Assembly: GCF_018320785.1 (NCBI RefSeq) | Contig: NC_054866.1 | Coordinates: 37,363,000 to 37,426,999 of the forward strand | From: Cheilinus undulatus | Taxonomy: Eukaryota; Chordata; Actinopteri; Labriformes; Labridae | Length of the DNA: 64,000 nt | Reading direction: 5' to 3' | Part shown: piece by piece, positions 51,401 to 57,488 of the stretch | Numbering within the stretch: the stretch's first letter is position 1 | How the letters are laid out: every line of letters begins with the position of its first letter | Notes under the pieces: generated by a model | Database searches by the model: none | What the model saw: only the letters and a program-made list of their open reading frames with translations | Told to the model about the DNA's origin: nothing | Made by a program: the position numbers and the translations under genes

Positions 51401-52805
51401 TCAGCAGAGGGTCAGTGACTTCTAGGACGTGTTTTCGCATAAGTAGACACATACCAATGTACAGACATGAACGCACTGCCAAATATTGACTTATATCCTT
51501 TATCAACATTTTTTTTTACAGTGTAAGGCCATTTGGGGACACATCTAGGAAGGAATGACTATCTGAACAACTGGGTAAGATAAGGACAGTCAGCTTTTGT
51601 AACTGTAAGAAGGCTAATTTCCAAGAATATTCATGTTTATGTAACTTTGTGTTTCTAATCCAGTGGGAGAGGGTTAGACTCATCTTTTAACCTTTTAAAG
51701 CTCTTTCCAGGAATTTACAGCAGGGTATGGAACAGACTGAAATTAAAACTGGGGCCTCAATATGAACAAAAAATGCAAGTAAACCCATCAGCACAAAGAC
51801 TGACTAGTCCTATCTTTAAAGCCCAAAACTGCTGAGATTGGTGAGTGTCACACAAGAAGACAAACAGCTTTTTTTGTTTTTATTTTCACAGCCCAAATTC
51901 TCAATGACAGTTCATTTAATTGTTAAATGAAAGACAGGGGGACCTCTGTCAAAAAAGCACAACTTGATGTATGGAAAAATCAAAAATAACCCAACAAAAG
52001 GTACTGCTTTAACCACAGGGGTTGCCAAAATCAACTCTGAGGAGTAATAAGTTTAACTTAAAGACAGTATTTTTTTTTTATAAAGTACATTTAGGATTTT
52101 TAATCTTTATGTTTTATATGAGATTTTCTTCAGATACCAGAGCAATCATTTTAACTTTGAAGTGGGGTCTAAGTACAACATTTTAAAGAGCACAAATCAC
52201 ATTATCCATCACTGACAGCATGCAGGTTCCCTTAAAATAATTAGCCATTCTCAAAGGCAGTAGGGTATTAGATTTCAAGGCAAGACACTGAGGTGACAGG
52301 AGAGCTGGATTTGGCTGAAAAGGGGTTATCTGTGAGAACTCTGGTGGTACCTGATGACTTTGGAGCAGGGTCCGGGCCATCGGCAACCCTGAAAAACTCT
52401 CTGCACTGAGGTTTCTGTCCCGTTGTGCACCTGACAGGAAACTGTTCTGGACACAGTGTACTGACACCAGTTCCTAAAAATACAAATAACAAAGGTTTTA
52501 AGGTTACCTGCTTAAAAAATCTTCCAGAGAACAATATTGAATCAAACTCAACAAAAATAAACAAAATCCACCTCTAACAGTTACATCTGCTGTGGAACAG
52601 CTTCATCCACAGTGTGCATGTATGCTCACCTGAGCTGGGTGCTGGACGCAGAGCCTGGAGGTCCTGTGTTGCCGCTCTGCTCCGATTTGATGCGCTGCCG
52701 CTGCACAGTGATGCCCGGGAAGCGATACACGAACCCTGTTCCCAGCGAAGGACTCACTAAACTAATCCACATGCATAGCACGCAGAGGAATGATAAAGCC
52801 ATCAT
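12364..52805 (-). CDS. col26a1: Collagen type XXVI alpha 1 chain (EMI domain-containing protein 2)
   Basis: Secreted extracellular matrix protein. Fourteen coding exons with consistent phases give 422 residues; human COL26A1 is about 440. Exons from 5' to 3': 52630-52805, 52351-52473, 51289-51392, 23773-23834, 23564-23687, 21484-21582, 21266-21367, 18139-18249, 16533-16585, 16386-16448, 15924-15959, 15802-15846, 15639-15723, 12364-12449. Order of parts: signal peptide (about 1-24), EMI domain (about 60-135; [29 protein letters not shown]), CLNC linker with short coiled coil (136-165), first Gly-X-Y block (about 197-252), non-collagen spacer, second Gly-X-Y block (about 279-362), and conserved C-terminal helix [26 protein letters not shown] and the N-terminus favour col26a1 over emid1. 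Intron 3 is 27.4 kb. The ATG at 52805 is followed by another at 52802; an in-frame ATG at 52859 would spoil the signal peptide. Confidence 0.93.
12575..12990 (+). repeat. Unassigned dispersed repeat family 1, copy 1
   Basis: Blocks such as acagctcatacatc, ggtatccttacatg, tgtcaatacaaat, gaggtgcctctttaacagct and ccctcattttgtcata recur in the same order and orientation at 24,360-24,660. It lies in col26a1 intron 13. Confidence 0.65.
13000..13560 (-). repeat. Unassigned dispersed repeat family 2, copy 1
   Basis: On the minus strand this carries ggacaaatcgtctgtccttc, then aggccaatcagagtgacaag and gcatgcacagc. Farther on it has cgatgctgattggtcc. The same blocks occur in the same order on the plus strand at 25,911-26,430. 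Confidence 0.55.
13590..13765. mobile_element. hAT-like remnant (ggcccaggggccacatcagg)
   Basis: tcatcaactggaggcccagg with ggggccacatcaggccccc, and a cttagcgggccaaaagc block near 13,755, resemble the two sides of the small hAT elements also seen at 232 and 61,268. The termini are eroded. Confidence 0.4.
14480..14715 (+). mobile_element. Non-LTR retrotransposon 3' end (L2-like)
   Basis: T-rich sequence leading to agctctttggtggacgtaat and aaaatgtgctataacaatga resembles the 3' end of L2/CR1-type LINEs common in fish (cactttggt ... gtgctatataaat). It has no coding remnant. Confidence 0.45.
14716..15480. other. col26a1 intron 13 sequence, nothing recognised
   Basis: Non-coding, with no clear repeat boundary or regulatory motif I can support. 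Confidence 0.35.
15639..15723 (-). CDS. col26a1: col26a1 coding exon 13: conserved C-terminal helix
   Basis: Reads [18 protein letters not shown], then [10 protein letters not shown], nearly the same as mammalian COL26A1. The donor gtgagg follows in phase 1. Without splicing, the frame stays open to a stop at 15496. Confidence 0.9.
15802..15846 (-). CDS. col26a1: col26a1 coding exon 12: end of collagen domain
   Basis: Reads [15 protein letters not shown]; the Gly-X-Y pattern ends here. Phase 0/0. Confidence 0.9.
15924..15959 (-). CDS. col26a1: col26a1 coding exon 11: Gly-X-Y repeats (36 bp)
   Basis: Four units, [12 protein letters not shown], with acceptor ccctctccaccag and donor gtacgt. 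Confidence 0.88.
16386..16448 (-). CDS. col26a1: col26a1 coding exon 10: Gly-X-Y repeats
   Basis: Seven whole Gly-X-Y units, starting [13 protein letters not shown] and ending GDPGEK. Lysine-rich and phase 0/0. Confidence 0.9.
16533..16585 (-). CDS. col26a1: col26a1 coding exon 9: Gly-X-Y repeats
   Basis: Reads [17 protein letters not shown] after a split Gly and ends in phase 0 at donor gtgagt. Confidence 0.88.
17027..18118 (+). mobile_element. Degenerate Tc1-like DNA transposon in col26a1 intron 8
   Basis: The left end caggtacatctaaaaaatt is a Tc1-type terminus. The body can be followed on the plus strand through [12 protein letters not shown]-like, [13 protein letters not shown]-like and QQDLAPDH-like remnants and ends in a DWPAS/LT-NP-like block. 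The DxD/E catalytic frame is broken by many indels and stops. The right terminal repeat is missing. It is antisense to col26a1 and ends about 20 bp from the exon 8 donor. Confidence 0.8.
18139..18249 (-). CDS. col26a1: col26a1 coding exon 8: spacer and second collagen block
   Basis: Begins [15 protein letters not shown] (non-collagen), then [20 protein letters not shown] Tc1-like remnant ends about 20 bp beyond its donor gtttgc. Confidence 0.9.
18640..18885 (+). repeat. Unassigned dispersed repeat family 2, partial copy 2
   Basis: Shares catagctactgccttgctct, gatgctgattggtccg, a ggcacaagcatt block and caagatggatctgcctgatg with 26,190-26,430, in the same order. Confidence 0.6.
18905..19180 (+). 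repeat. Teleost interspersed repeat (gggcaatttagagtcaccaa)
   Basis: acacctacgggcaatttaga, gtcaccaattaacata, gaggaagccagaatacc, gaacatgcaaacgccacac and ttgctgtgaggtgtcagtgt occur in the fixed order of a very abundant fish repeat that I associate with non-LTR retrotransposons. Confidence 0.7.
19181..20400. other. col26a1 intron 7 sequence, nothing recognised
   Basis: No exon, strong repeat edge or RNA gene found. Overlapping open frames near 19,846-20,131 on both strands lack family signal. Confidence 0.35.
20405..20575 (+). mobile_element. tRNA-derived SINE, copy 1
   Basis: A box A-like ggttaggttgcac is followed by ccatgtacagaggctgtaga and a box B-like ggttcaagttc. Then come ctgcgcctccttctttcag and a tail with aaatgacggcaaaagcc. 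This order matches a tRNA-related SINE family present five times in the window. Confidence 0.7.
21266..21367 (-). CDS. col26a1: col26a1 coding exon 7: Gly-X-Y repeats and spacer start
   Basis: Reads [20 protein letters not shown], then leaves the collagen pattern at [17 protein letters not shown] matches RGLPGE in mammalian COL26A1. Confidence 0.9.
21484..21582 (-). CDS. col26a1: col26a1 coding exon 6: Gly-X-Y repeats
   Basis: Eleven Gly-X-Y units, starting [15 protein letters not shown] and ending RTGPPGPTG, in phase 1/1 like the neighbouring collagen exons. Confidence 0.9.
21640..23390. other. col26a1 intron 5, mostly unassigned
   Basis: No exon recognised between 21,583 and 23,390. It holds short AT-rich stretches such as the tatatct run near 22,025. 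I cannot place it in a repeat family. Confidence 0.35.
23390..23545 (-). mobile_element. tRNA-derived SINE, copy 2, beside col26a1 exon 5
   Basis: On the minus strand it shows tagcccagtggttatgccc (box A side), a gggttcgattc box B, then tggcctgtggctcctttac and tgcatgccattcccatatc. It starts within about 20-35 bp of the exon 5 splice donor and is in the same orientation as col26a1. Confidence 0.75.
23564..23687 (-). CDS. col26a1: col26a1 coding exon 5: helix end and Pro-rich linker
   Basis: Starts [10 protein letters not shown], which continues the heptads of exon 4, then a Pro/Thr-rich linker ending in PSYLPSG at the first Gly-X-Y. A SINE begins within about 20-35 bp of its donor. Confidence 0.88.
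23773..23834 (-). CDS. col26a1: col26a1 coding exon 4: CLNC linker
   Basis: Reads [20 protein letters not shown], matching the ECMNCTRLSDM region of mammalian COL26A1 (from memory). It is a short heptad-like helix start. Phases join exons 3 and 5 exactly. Confidence 0.88.
24360..24660 (+). repeat. Unassigned dispersed repeat family 1, copy 2
   Basis: tagctcatacatt, gggtatccttacatgctg, ggcaatacaaatcaatgggt, aatggtgcctctttaaca and ccctcattttgtcatatg align in order with 12,575-12,990. Confidence 0.65.
25370..25908. mobile_element. Non-autonomous hAT element with perfect 8-bp target duplication
   Basis: The element begins cagtgttaatttt and ends aaaattaatactg. It is flanked by identical ggcaggac copies (25362-25369 and 25909-25916). 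The 539-bp body is packed with ttttagtctagttttagtc-like motifs on both halves and lacks any transposase. It has inserted at the edge of a family 2 repeat. Confidence 0.85.
25911..26430 (+). repeat. Unassigned dispersed repeat family 2, copy 3 (longest)
   Basis: It contains caggccaatcagagcgacaa, aggcatgcacagc, a gctaccgcattattctcctc block, gacactgattggtcc, caagatggatttgcctgatg and ends atccatctgctttgcaaggt. It is the most complete of the copies seen here and is non-coding. Confidence 0.6.
26431..28980. other. col26a1 intron 3 sequence, nothing recognised
   Basis: No domain-bearing open frame, RNA gene or repeat boundary I can support. Overlapping short frames around 27,211-27,697 on both strands look fortuitous. 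Confidence 0.35.
28985..29182 (+). repeat. Family 2 related repeat, 3' part
   Basis: cgattggtctccaaattcaa is followed by acaaggaaacgggcgtatcc and atctgctttgcaaggtt. It shares its 3' end with the copies at 26,405-26,427, 34,610-34,632 and 45,673-45,694. Confidence 0.6.
29183..32214. other. col26a1 intron 3 sequence, nothing recognised
   Basis: Unassigned non-coding sequence. Short open frames have no supporting features. Confidence 0.35.
32215..32915 (+). mobile_element. Non-LTR retrotransposon (LINE) 3' fragment
   Basis: Blocks in order: ggcactggggcagtttgaag, gagttcaagtatctcagggt, ctctgggtaatgaccgtaag, ggagccagttgaggtg, ttggaggtcttccaggcatg, ctgggaacaccttggaatct and ending gataagcgtaagacgatgga. 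These are the last part of a reverse transcriptase frame plus the 3' end of a very common fish LINE. Stops and indels break the frame, and an internal part is missing after about 32,530. I cannot name the clade securely (Rex/RTE-like). Confidence 0.75.
33028..33115. mobile_element. hAT-like terminal fragment (agggtgtccaaactttt)
   Basis: A short match to the left end of the same class of small hAT elements as at 232. No partner terminus was found. Confidence 0.35.
33145..33300 (+). mobile_element. tRNA-derived SINE, copy 3
   Basis: tggcctagtggttagatcgc (box A side) and gggttcaagtcc (box B, fits GGTTCRANNCC) are followed by agctgcatgtctgtcctcca, the same order as the copy at 20,405. Confidence 0.7.
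33705..33768 (+). mobile_element. LINE 3' tail with TTATC microsatellite
   Basis: cctcagggacaataaagtat then three cttat units is the usual 3' end of a fish LINE that primes on short tandem repeats. Related tails lie at 46,720 (+) and 48,893 (-). Confidence 0.55.
33770..34544. other. col26a1 intron 3 sequence, nothing recognised
   Basis: Non-coding, unassigned. Confidence 0.35.
34545..34632 (+). repeat. Family 2 related repeat, 3' part
   Basis: gcaagatggatttgccagtg, agaaacatggaaacaggcat and atctatctgctttgcaaggt match the 3' end of the family 2 copies. Confidence 0.6.
34633..37410. other. col26a1 intron 3 sequence, nothing recognised
   Basis: No supported feature. The 103-codon minus frame at 36,710-37,021 has no family signal. 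Confidence 0.35.
38072..38814. mobile_element. Non-autonomous hAT element nested in Tc1 copy
   Basis: Termini tagggctgtcaa (38072-38083) and ttgacagcccaa (38803-38814) are inverted with one mismatch. Flanking 8-mers are tccttaac (38064-38071) and tcctaaac (38815-38822), one mismatch. Subterminal taatcgcgattaatc palindromes are typical of this fish hAT group. No transposase frame is present. Confidence 0.8.
38900..39058. mobile_element. Short insertion in the Tc1 copy (gggacagtgcacattaatg)
   Basis: tttatttaaaagggacagtg, cacattaatgtacgaac, gcgccagagttagc and ctgttgtcccttggcaggtc are in the order of a common short fish repeat. It interrupts the Tc1 sequence between catgacag and cacgcttaagtcactgagc. 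Its class is not assigned. Confidence 0.5.
39221..40100. other. col26a1 intron 3 sequence, weak hAT edge only
   Basis: catcagtgattcccaaactc at 39,227 resembles a hAT left end, but no matching right end was seen. The rest is unassigned. Confidence 0.35.
40105..40268 (-). mobile_element. tRNA-derived SINE, copy 4
   Basis: On the minus strand: ggatggtccagtggttacgt, a box B-like gggctcaagtcc, gcctggggctctttcatca and a tail ending tgcaaaaacagccccaaaat. Same family and order as the other four. Confidence 0.7.
40560..41275 (+). mobile_element. Tc1-like transposase gene, internally deleted
   Basis: A long open frame at 40,599-41,258 preserves the paired-like DNA-binding region ([29 protein letters not shown]) and part of the catalytic core start ([14 protein letters not shown]). 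After a frame change it runs through WWWQHH, in another register [13 protein letters not shown]. It then jumps directly to [16 protein letters not shown] and ends at GASTKY, the usual C-terminus of this group. A block normally found between the [10 protein letters not shown] and QQDNDPKH motifs is missing, so the protein is not functional. Copies of the group are common in teleosts. Confidence 0.85.
41276..44860. other. col26a1 intron 3 sequence, nothing recognised
   Basis: Unassigned non-coding sequence. Plus-strand frames at 42,097-42,412 are Leu/Ser-rich without domain support. Confidence 0.35.
44872..44946 (+). repeat. Left arm of a long imperfect inverted repeat
   Basis: Contains aaccctgcatgatcagacaa and cttgttggatagatatttgt. 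The reverse complement at 46,168-46,244 differs at about five of 75 positions counted by eye. The arms are about 1.2 kb apart. Confidence 0.75.
45665..45790 (-). repeat. Family 2 related repeat, reverse orientation
   Basis: ggaaccttgcaaagcagacg and gcaaatccatcttgcatctg are the reverse complement of the 3' end shared by the copies at 26,405, 29,159 and 34,610. Confidence 0.6.
45815..45900. repeat. Dispersed repeat fragment (taataataatccattttaat)
   Basis: taataataatccattttaat, ataagcacttttctcaacac and tcaaggtcactttacagat resemble a common fish LINE/SINE end. Boundaries are approximate. Confidence 0.4.
46005..46160 (-). mobile_element. tRNA-derived SINE, copy 5
   Basis: On the minus strand a box B gggttcgaatcc is followed by ggcctgtagccctttgccgc, atgtctctcctcactctctc and a tail aaaaggcccaaaaataaatc. 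The box A side is eroded. It sits between the arms of the inverted repeat. Confidence 0.75.
46168..46244 (-). repeat. Right arm of the long imperfect inverted repeat
   Basis: Reverse complement of 44,872-44,946, with ttgttggatagatatttgtg readable on the minus strand. The similarity extends weakly outward (gaattaagtt on both). Confidence 0.75.
46555..46765 (+). mobile_element. LINE 3' end with TTGAT tail
   Basis: ttttgcacactgaatcaccc, ttactggggacaaataaagt and ttcttgattgattgataa are typical of L2-type 3' ends in fish. It lies about 280 bp upstream of the TRIM start codon. Confidence 0.55.
47043..48425 (+). CDS. TRIM family E3 ubiquitin ligase (RING, B-box, coiled coil, PRY-SPRY), single exon
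   Basis: A 460-residue intact frame. RING zinc ligands: C11, C14, C26, H28, C31, C34, C47, C50. The B-box type 2 ligands are C85, H88, C96, H99, C104, C107, H113 and H116. A long coiled coil runs from about 125 to 240. PRY starts near 290 ([18 protein letters not shown]), followed by SPRY ([19 protein letters not shown]) to about 455. TRIM proteins of this layout are ubiquitin ligases, and many in fish act in innate immunity; the target is unknown. The fish family is greatly expanded (TRIM25/35/39-like, zinc-binding protein A33-like), so I give no symbol. It lies antisense in col26a1 intron 3. The ATG is the first in frame, with the sequence aaaATGg. A uninterrupted frame fits either a retrocopy or the single-exon TRIM clades of teleosts. 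Confidence 0.92.
   Translation: MASKLEEELCCPICLDIFKDPVILSCCHSFCRVCAENCWKGKKNKECPVCKSRHQKGSLPSNFALKGLCERFLQERAQRASGSLCSLHSEELKLFCLDHDELLCVVCRDSEKHRNHRFQPIDEAAQQHKKKLQETVKSLKKKLKVCEKVKLKFDQISGHIQVQAQNTEWQIKEQFKKLHRFLEEEERTRLRALREEEEQKSQKMNKKMEALSREIAALSNTIRATEDELTAEGIPFLKNYKPALERAQQCPLPEDPQMPSGALIDQAKHLGNLSFNIWTKMKDMISYTPVILDPNTMGSELILSDDLTSVRRGKKQQLPDNPERFDHFCSILGSEGFNSGTHSWEVEVGDSTNWSLGVLAESAERKSFIRSGLWAVWFSDDTYRALSTHSNTDLSVKKQPKRIKVTLDYNGGTLSFSDPDTNTHLHTFTHTFTERIFPYIYSFYRAKILPEVFVTVEQNE
48426..49020. repeat. GAT/GAC-rich tandem array after the TRIM stop codon
   Basis: Imperfect units of roughly 30 bp built from gagataaagacaatgatgct and gatgatgatgg, recurring for example at 48,560, 48,590, 48,649, 48,683, 48,752, 48,783 and 48,841. 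The array begins directly after the TGA of the TRIM frame and probably lies in its 3' UTR. Because stop codons are rare in such repeats, several frames stay open (up to 300 codons on the minus strand). These are not genes. Confidence 0.85.
48893..48932 (-). mobile_element. LINE 3' tail inside the GAT array, reverse orientation
   Basis: On the minus strand: cctgaatgggacaataaagt followed by tatctatctatc. This is a microsatellite-primed LINE end like those at 33,705 and 46,555. Confidence 0.5.
49021..50158. other. col26a1 intron 3 sequence beyond the TRIM array
   Basis: No further gene. It may include the rest of the TRIM 3' UTR. Confidence 0.35.
49462..49467 (+). terminator. Possible poly(A) signal for the TRIM gene
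   Basis: AATAAA about 1.04 kb after the stop codon and beyond the GAT array. It is only one of several AT-rich candidates. Confidence 0.25.
50167..50382. mobile_element. Small hAT-like element (216 bp)
   Basis: Left end cagtggttttcaaac and right end taagaacaactg are imperfect inverted repeats. Flanking 8-mers ctctaaag (50159-50166) and ctctcaac (50383-50390) agree at six of eight positions. No coding capacity. Confidence 0.6.
50391..51288. other. col26a1 intron 3, 5' end, nothing recognised
   Basis: Non-coding. First-intron-like position near the promoter makes enhancers possible, but no motif can be supported. Confidence 0.3.
51289..51392 (-). CDS. col26a1: col26a1 coding exon 3: second half of EMI domain
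   Basis: Reads [16 protein letters not shown], then [16 protein letters not shown], with the EMI signature WRCCPG. The donor gtgagt opens the 27.4-kb intron that holds the TRIM gene. Confidence 0.93.
52351..52473 (-). CDS. col26a1: col26a1 coding exon 2: first half of EMI domain
   Basis: Reads [20 protein letters not shown] and continues to [16 protein letters not shown]. It carries EMI cysteines and an NGT glycosylation sequon. The acceptor is tttttag and the donor gtacca. Confidence 0.93.
52630..52805 (-). CDS. col26a1: col26a1 coding exon 1: signal peptide and N-terminus
   Basis: [20 protein letters not shown] is a clear secretion signal, followed by GTGFVYRF, like the mature start of mammalian COL26A1. 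It ends in phase 2 at donor gtgagc. Confidence 0.9.
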
Positions 52806-54098
52806 GCCCCTTAAATCAATCCTTGATAGATATCCGCAGATGCAGACGATTTCAAGCAAATCCTGAGGTTATAAATCCGTCTTTGACAGACTAAGAGGAA
52901 CGTGGAAAGAAAGTCTAAACAAACCCCATTGAAACTCTTAATAAGTTCGTCATTTCATCTTCCGCGACGAGAAACAAACTGCCCCTCTCAGAAGCCCAGC
53001 GTGAATGGCACACAGCCTCTTCCTATAGAATAAATGCGGTTTTCTGACGTTTGACATGGTGCCGAGGACCGAGGAGTCAAATATCCAGTGTGCGTAAAAG
53101 GCGCGCGAAGGGCTTTGAGCATTGTGCGTAAAGGCGCATCTGGTGCCGATCTAAAACACGATCCTTGGCTTTCATAACGATCTTATCTCATTTCTGTTAA
53201 CCCGAGTCCGTTGTATGTGTTCTCCAAACCCAAGTGTTAATGTGCAGAGATATTTGAAACCTTTCCTAAGCCGAAATAAGCAATTGGTTTAAAGAACTGC
53301 AGCAGTGCCATTTGAAGTATTTTTTTTCTTTTCATGGCATTTGAACCTCTTTCGTCAGTTACAGTAAATTATCACACGGTAATAGCTCATTAGACGCTTA
53401 GGAGGAGAGGCTGATCGACAAATCGCAAAGCTCTTGTCTTTTTTTATCTGAATTAACAGCCTTGATGAGGCAAACAGCGTTTAAATAACCAATGTCTGAG
53501 TAATCTTTCTAACCCAGTTACACTGATGTGAAGTTACATCTATGGAGCTCTATTTTTGCCAGGACAACAACGATTGATCTCAATAAAAATGACGTGCAGA
53601 GCCACGAATTTGTATCAATATTTGTATGAAATTCTGACCATGACTCTGTTCTCTCTATCTCAGTTAAAGCAACTCAAAAGTTTAATTTCGTAAGCCAGTT
53701 CCTTTTCTGATTCATTGCCCGCAGTTTTGAGCTTTGGAATAAAAAATAGATTTACTACACTGACTTTTTTCTATCTCATAAAATTGACTTTATATCTTCC
53801 AAGCCAAGTTTTTGACTTACAGCTCATAACTTTGAGTTACCGCGTCAAAGTTTTGCAGACCATTTCTCATTCGTTTGACATCCCTGATTATAAATATTTT
53901 TCTTTCCTGTAAATCATGACCAAAGTCGGGAAACAAGGGTGATATTTTGTCCCATTGACTATCTGCAGCTCAGGAAACCTGAGTGAAAAAGAAGTGGATC
54001 GTCCTAGTCCGCAGCGCTCCCTGCTGACTCCACAGGCTCTGTGCAGGCCGGGGGAGGAAGGAGACGTGTCCCAGACACAGATTAGCCTAAGCGGACAG
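52806..54098. promoter_or_regulatory. Divergent intergenic region between col26a1 and srprb
   Basis: The two start codons point away from each other across 1,293 bp, so both promoters must lie here or overlap it. The col26a1 side (about 52,970-53,160) is richer in CpG (gcgtaaaaggcgcgcgaagg, gtgcgtaaaggcgcatctgg). The middle is AT-rich. Transcription starts cannot be placed from sequence alone. Confidence 0.55.
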
Positions 54099-57000
54099 AT
54101 GGAGGCAGAGAGCACCGGTGGAGGCAACATGGGAGGAAAAGAAGACTTGGAAATGGCAGAAAATCCATTTGAACCTTACATTGAGTCTATTCGGCAGCAG
54201 CTTGAAGATCAGGACCCTGTTTTTTTGATCGGATTGATCGTCGCTTTGGCGGTTGTTGTCATTACCTGCGGTGAGAAGTTAGCTAACCGTTAGAGCTAGA
54301 GCTAGCATGCTAACATTAGCATAACATGCTAACTCTGACGTTTACTTTTACTCACATAGTTTACAAAAGCATTTTGAATTGAGCAAGGTTACATTAGGTG
54401 TTTTATGTTATAGTTGAATGAAAGAGCATGTCATTAAAGTAAAAGTCAGTTTAACAAATTAGGAAACTGAACGTCAACAGCCTGCAGACTTTACTAGCCT
54501 TCTTCACGGAAGTAATTGAATTAATGGCAGTTAACATTGATAAGCGTGGTTAAGCATGTAGTAAAACTCCTTCTTTTTGCTTTTACAGTTTTTCTGAAGT
54601 ATTTCCTCTCCAGTAAAACTGTCAGAAGCGCTGTGCTGCTGGTCGGACTGTGTGACTCTGGGAAAACCCTCCTGTTCAGCCGGGTGAGTTAAACGTGGTC
54701 TCCATCGCCACGTTGTCTATCCACCTAATAAGCTGACTGATGCATGGAAATGATCAGCTTTTAACAATGTTTCATGCTTTTGCAGCTGTTGTCAGGAAAA
54801 TTCAAGCGCACTCAGACCTCCATTACTGATAGCAGTGCCCCATATAAAGCAAAAAACGACAGGGTAAGATAAGGACAGTCGACTATTATCTCCATTTGTG
54901 ATGTCATGCTGGGTGTGGTTTACAGATTTTCTCCCTTCTTCTCTACTCAGCCCAGTACCTGGACTCTGATAGACCTGCCAGGACATGACAGTCTTCGCTC
55001 TCAATACCTAGAGAAATTCAAATCAGCTGCCAGGTAAGTTAAACTTAGCTTGCATGAATAAAAAGTTCTCACATCTTTGAGGTAGTTTACAAGGGTGGTC
55101 TTGATATAGGTTCTTTGAAGCTAACATCATGTAGCAGCAGAGAACCCCAGATGGGGGGCAAGAAAGGATTTCTGCATAGAAAAACGCTACTGAAAGGCCA
55201 TGTTATGTGCTGTTTAAGCCTATGCTAAGTGTTCAACGTGCAAAAATAAAAGCATTCTCTAAGTACTTTTGTATCCTGAAAGTAGTGCAATATACAGGCA
55301 GAAAAAGTTTTAAAAGCCTCTGGAGCCTGGAGGAGCTGTGTGCCATGCCACATGTGTTTAGTCCATTTTCACAAAGCAGTACAGTTTGGGTCAGTACAAT
55401 TTCACCTTGGTTTAGCTTATTAAACTCTGATCTTACCGTGTTTCCTCAGCTGTTTTCTGCCCAGCCCCGCTAGGTGAAACAGGAAATATTTCTTATTTTA
55501 AGAGATCCAAATCATTTGGCTTAGCTCAGTAGAGCTGGTTGTTTGGCTCCAAAATGGCCCTTCATTTGGTAACAGTTTTTCTTTTTTAAATGTGGAATAA
55601 ATAACGACAGGGGAAATAAAATTGGTACTTAAACAGGAGCTCGCTACCATGGCTAACATAAAAGAGCCGTTTCGTTGGACAGGCTTGTCCGTTAACAGCA
55701 CATCATTACGTGGTGACCTCACAAGGTTTGTTTGGTTAAAAGTATATTGCCATTTCAATGAAAAGCATGTCTGACAAAATGAGTATTTTTATTATATTTG
55801 AAAGGAGCTCGGCTAGCCTCTCCCTTTATCTGACCAGCTGACGCTAGATGCTAGAAGGTCTGCAGGGCTGAATAATTTCTGATAGTGATTGCGTCCAGGC
55901 CAGGCAAATTGGTCAGACTGTGGGGAAAAAGCTTTCAGTTAAGTGTAGGGATAATAATTAATGTGTGTAGAAATGTTCTGATGACAATTGCAGTGCACAG
56001 ATTCATTAGAGCCCTAAAGGACAGGCATTTGGGATCACATGAGTTCAAACAACCTATAGATATTGCAGTATGTCATCGTTCTGGCTTGTGTTGTGAAATC
56101 TCCATATTGCACTTGAATATATTTCTAACCTAATGACAAATATGAAGCTCTAAACAATGCTTTCTTTGTGTCAGTAGTTGATGACTGCTCACAGGGACAC
56201 TTGGTGGCATGAATGAGGGTAAAGTCAACAGAAGTTTCTTTGCCAAAGAAGAAATAGACCGCAAGATATCATCAGACTTAAAAGATAAAGGATGTAGTCT
56301 GATAGAAGTGCAACTAACACTAAATTGCTACATACAATCCCAGGGTTTCCTCAAGCATTTTTTGAAACTGTGGGGGAAGGCAATGCCTTTGAATTAATCA
56401 GAAATTGTAATGCATCTTTTTATGATTGTCTAGCACTGTTTGAACTATTTGCAGAACTTTAGAGTTGCACAATTTCCAGCACTAGATACCAGAGACAAAA
56501 CAGATATTATGGCCTCATCACAATTTTCACATATTCACTCGCTGTCTCATCTCTCCAGGGCGATTGTGTTTGTAGTGGACAGCGCCATCTTCCAGAAGGA
56601 AGTGAGAGATGTGGCTGAGTTTTTGTACAACTTGTTGACAGACACAGTGATCTCCAGGAATGCCCCGACTCTCCTGGTGGCATGCAACAAACAAGGTCAG
56701 TTAACCCTTTTGCTCTGAAATCATCAGTACTTTGGCTGTAATTCTTCAATTTCAGCCTACATCTGAAGTAGATGGGCTGTTACTCACTGTATTTTTTATT
56801 TATTTATTTTTTTACAGATATCACTATGGCGAAATCAGCTAAACTGATTCAGCAGCAGCTTGAAAAGGAATTGTAAGTATTTGAATCTGGTGGCTTTGCT
56901 TCGTCTTTATTTTGTGAATCAATGGGATTTAGTGTCAGTAGCTCTTGGATGCTTGAAAAAAGAGCTGAACCTGAGCCTTTGGAAACGTGTTATTTTATTA

Positions 57001-57246
57001 TGTACAGCCTCAACCTTGTCTCCTGTCTCCAACAGGAACACCCTGAGAGTGACACGCTCTGCAGCCCTGAGCTCTCAGGATGGCTCTGTGGGAGGAAATG
57101 TGTACCTGGGGAAAAAAGGCAAGGACTTTGAGTTCAGCCAGCTGTCCATGAAGGTAGATTTCCTAGAGTGCAGTGCCCGTGGCAGCAAGGGTGAAGACGG
57201 GGATGCAGACATTGAGAGCCTAGAGAAGAGTCTGGCTAAACTGTGA
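54099..57246 (+). CDS. srprb: Signal recognition particle receptor subunit beta
   Basis: Membrane-anchored Ras-like GTPase of the ER that holds the SRP receptor alpha subunit during co-translational targeting. Seven exons: 54099-54270, 54589-54683, 54786-54863, 54951-55033, 56559-56695, 56818-56872, 57036-57246. Phases agree and give 276 residues (human about 271). An N-terminal acidic segment is followed by one membrane span (about 40-64, VFLIGLIVALAVVVITC). GTPase motifs: P-loop GLCDSGKT (77-84), SITDS switch, DLPGH (123-127), NKQD (186-189) and ECSAR near the end. KSAKLIQQQLEKEL and NTLRVTRSAA match mammalian SRPRB. The ATG at 54099 was chosen because the open frame upstream has no ATG. 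A second ATG at 54129 is possible. Intron 1 holds repeated gctagcatgctaac motifs. Confidence 0.96.
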
Positions 57247-57482
57247 CATCTTCAACATCCCTCCAGAGCAGAAATTGCCTCAAAGACACACCTCAGATCA
57301 ACATAAACTAATCAAAAGAGGGGTTGATAACTGTGTGCTGTAAGTGGAGGATTTATTTGACAGGAGTTACCAGTCAAATATGGTCCTTGTGGCGCAGGCT
57401 GTTGCTGTGAAGCTTAAAATGACAAAACAGTGAAGGTGCACAAAACACATTTAATTTAAAACTCAAAGACTGAAAGTTATAT

Positions 57483-57488
57483 AATAAA
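57483..57488 (+). terminator. Candidate poly(A) signal for srprb
   Basis: AATAAA about 240 bp after the srprb stop codon, a normal 3' UTR length. Confidence 0.45.

Noticed and set aside
53955-54098. In-frame extension upstream of the srprb ATG
   Set aside because: The extension has no ATG, and the family's N-terminus is short. The ATG at 54,099 gives the expected length.
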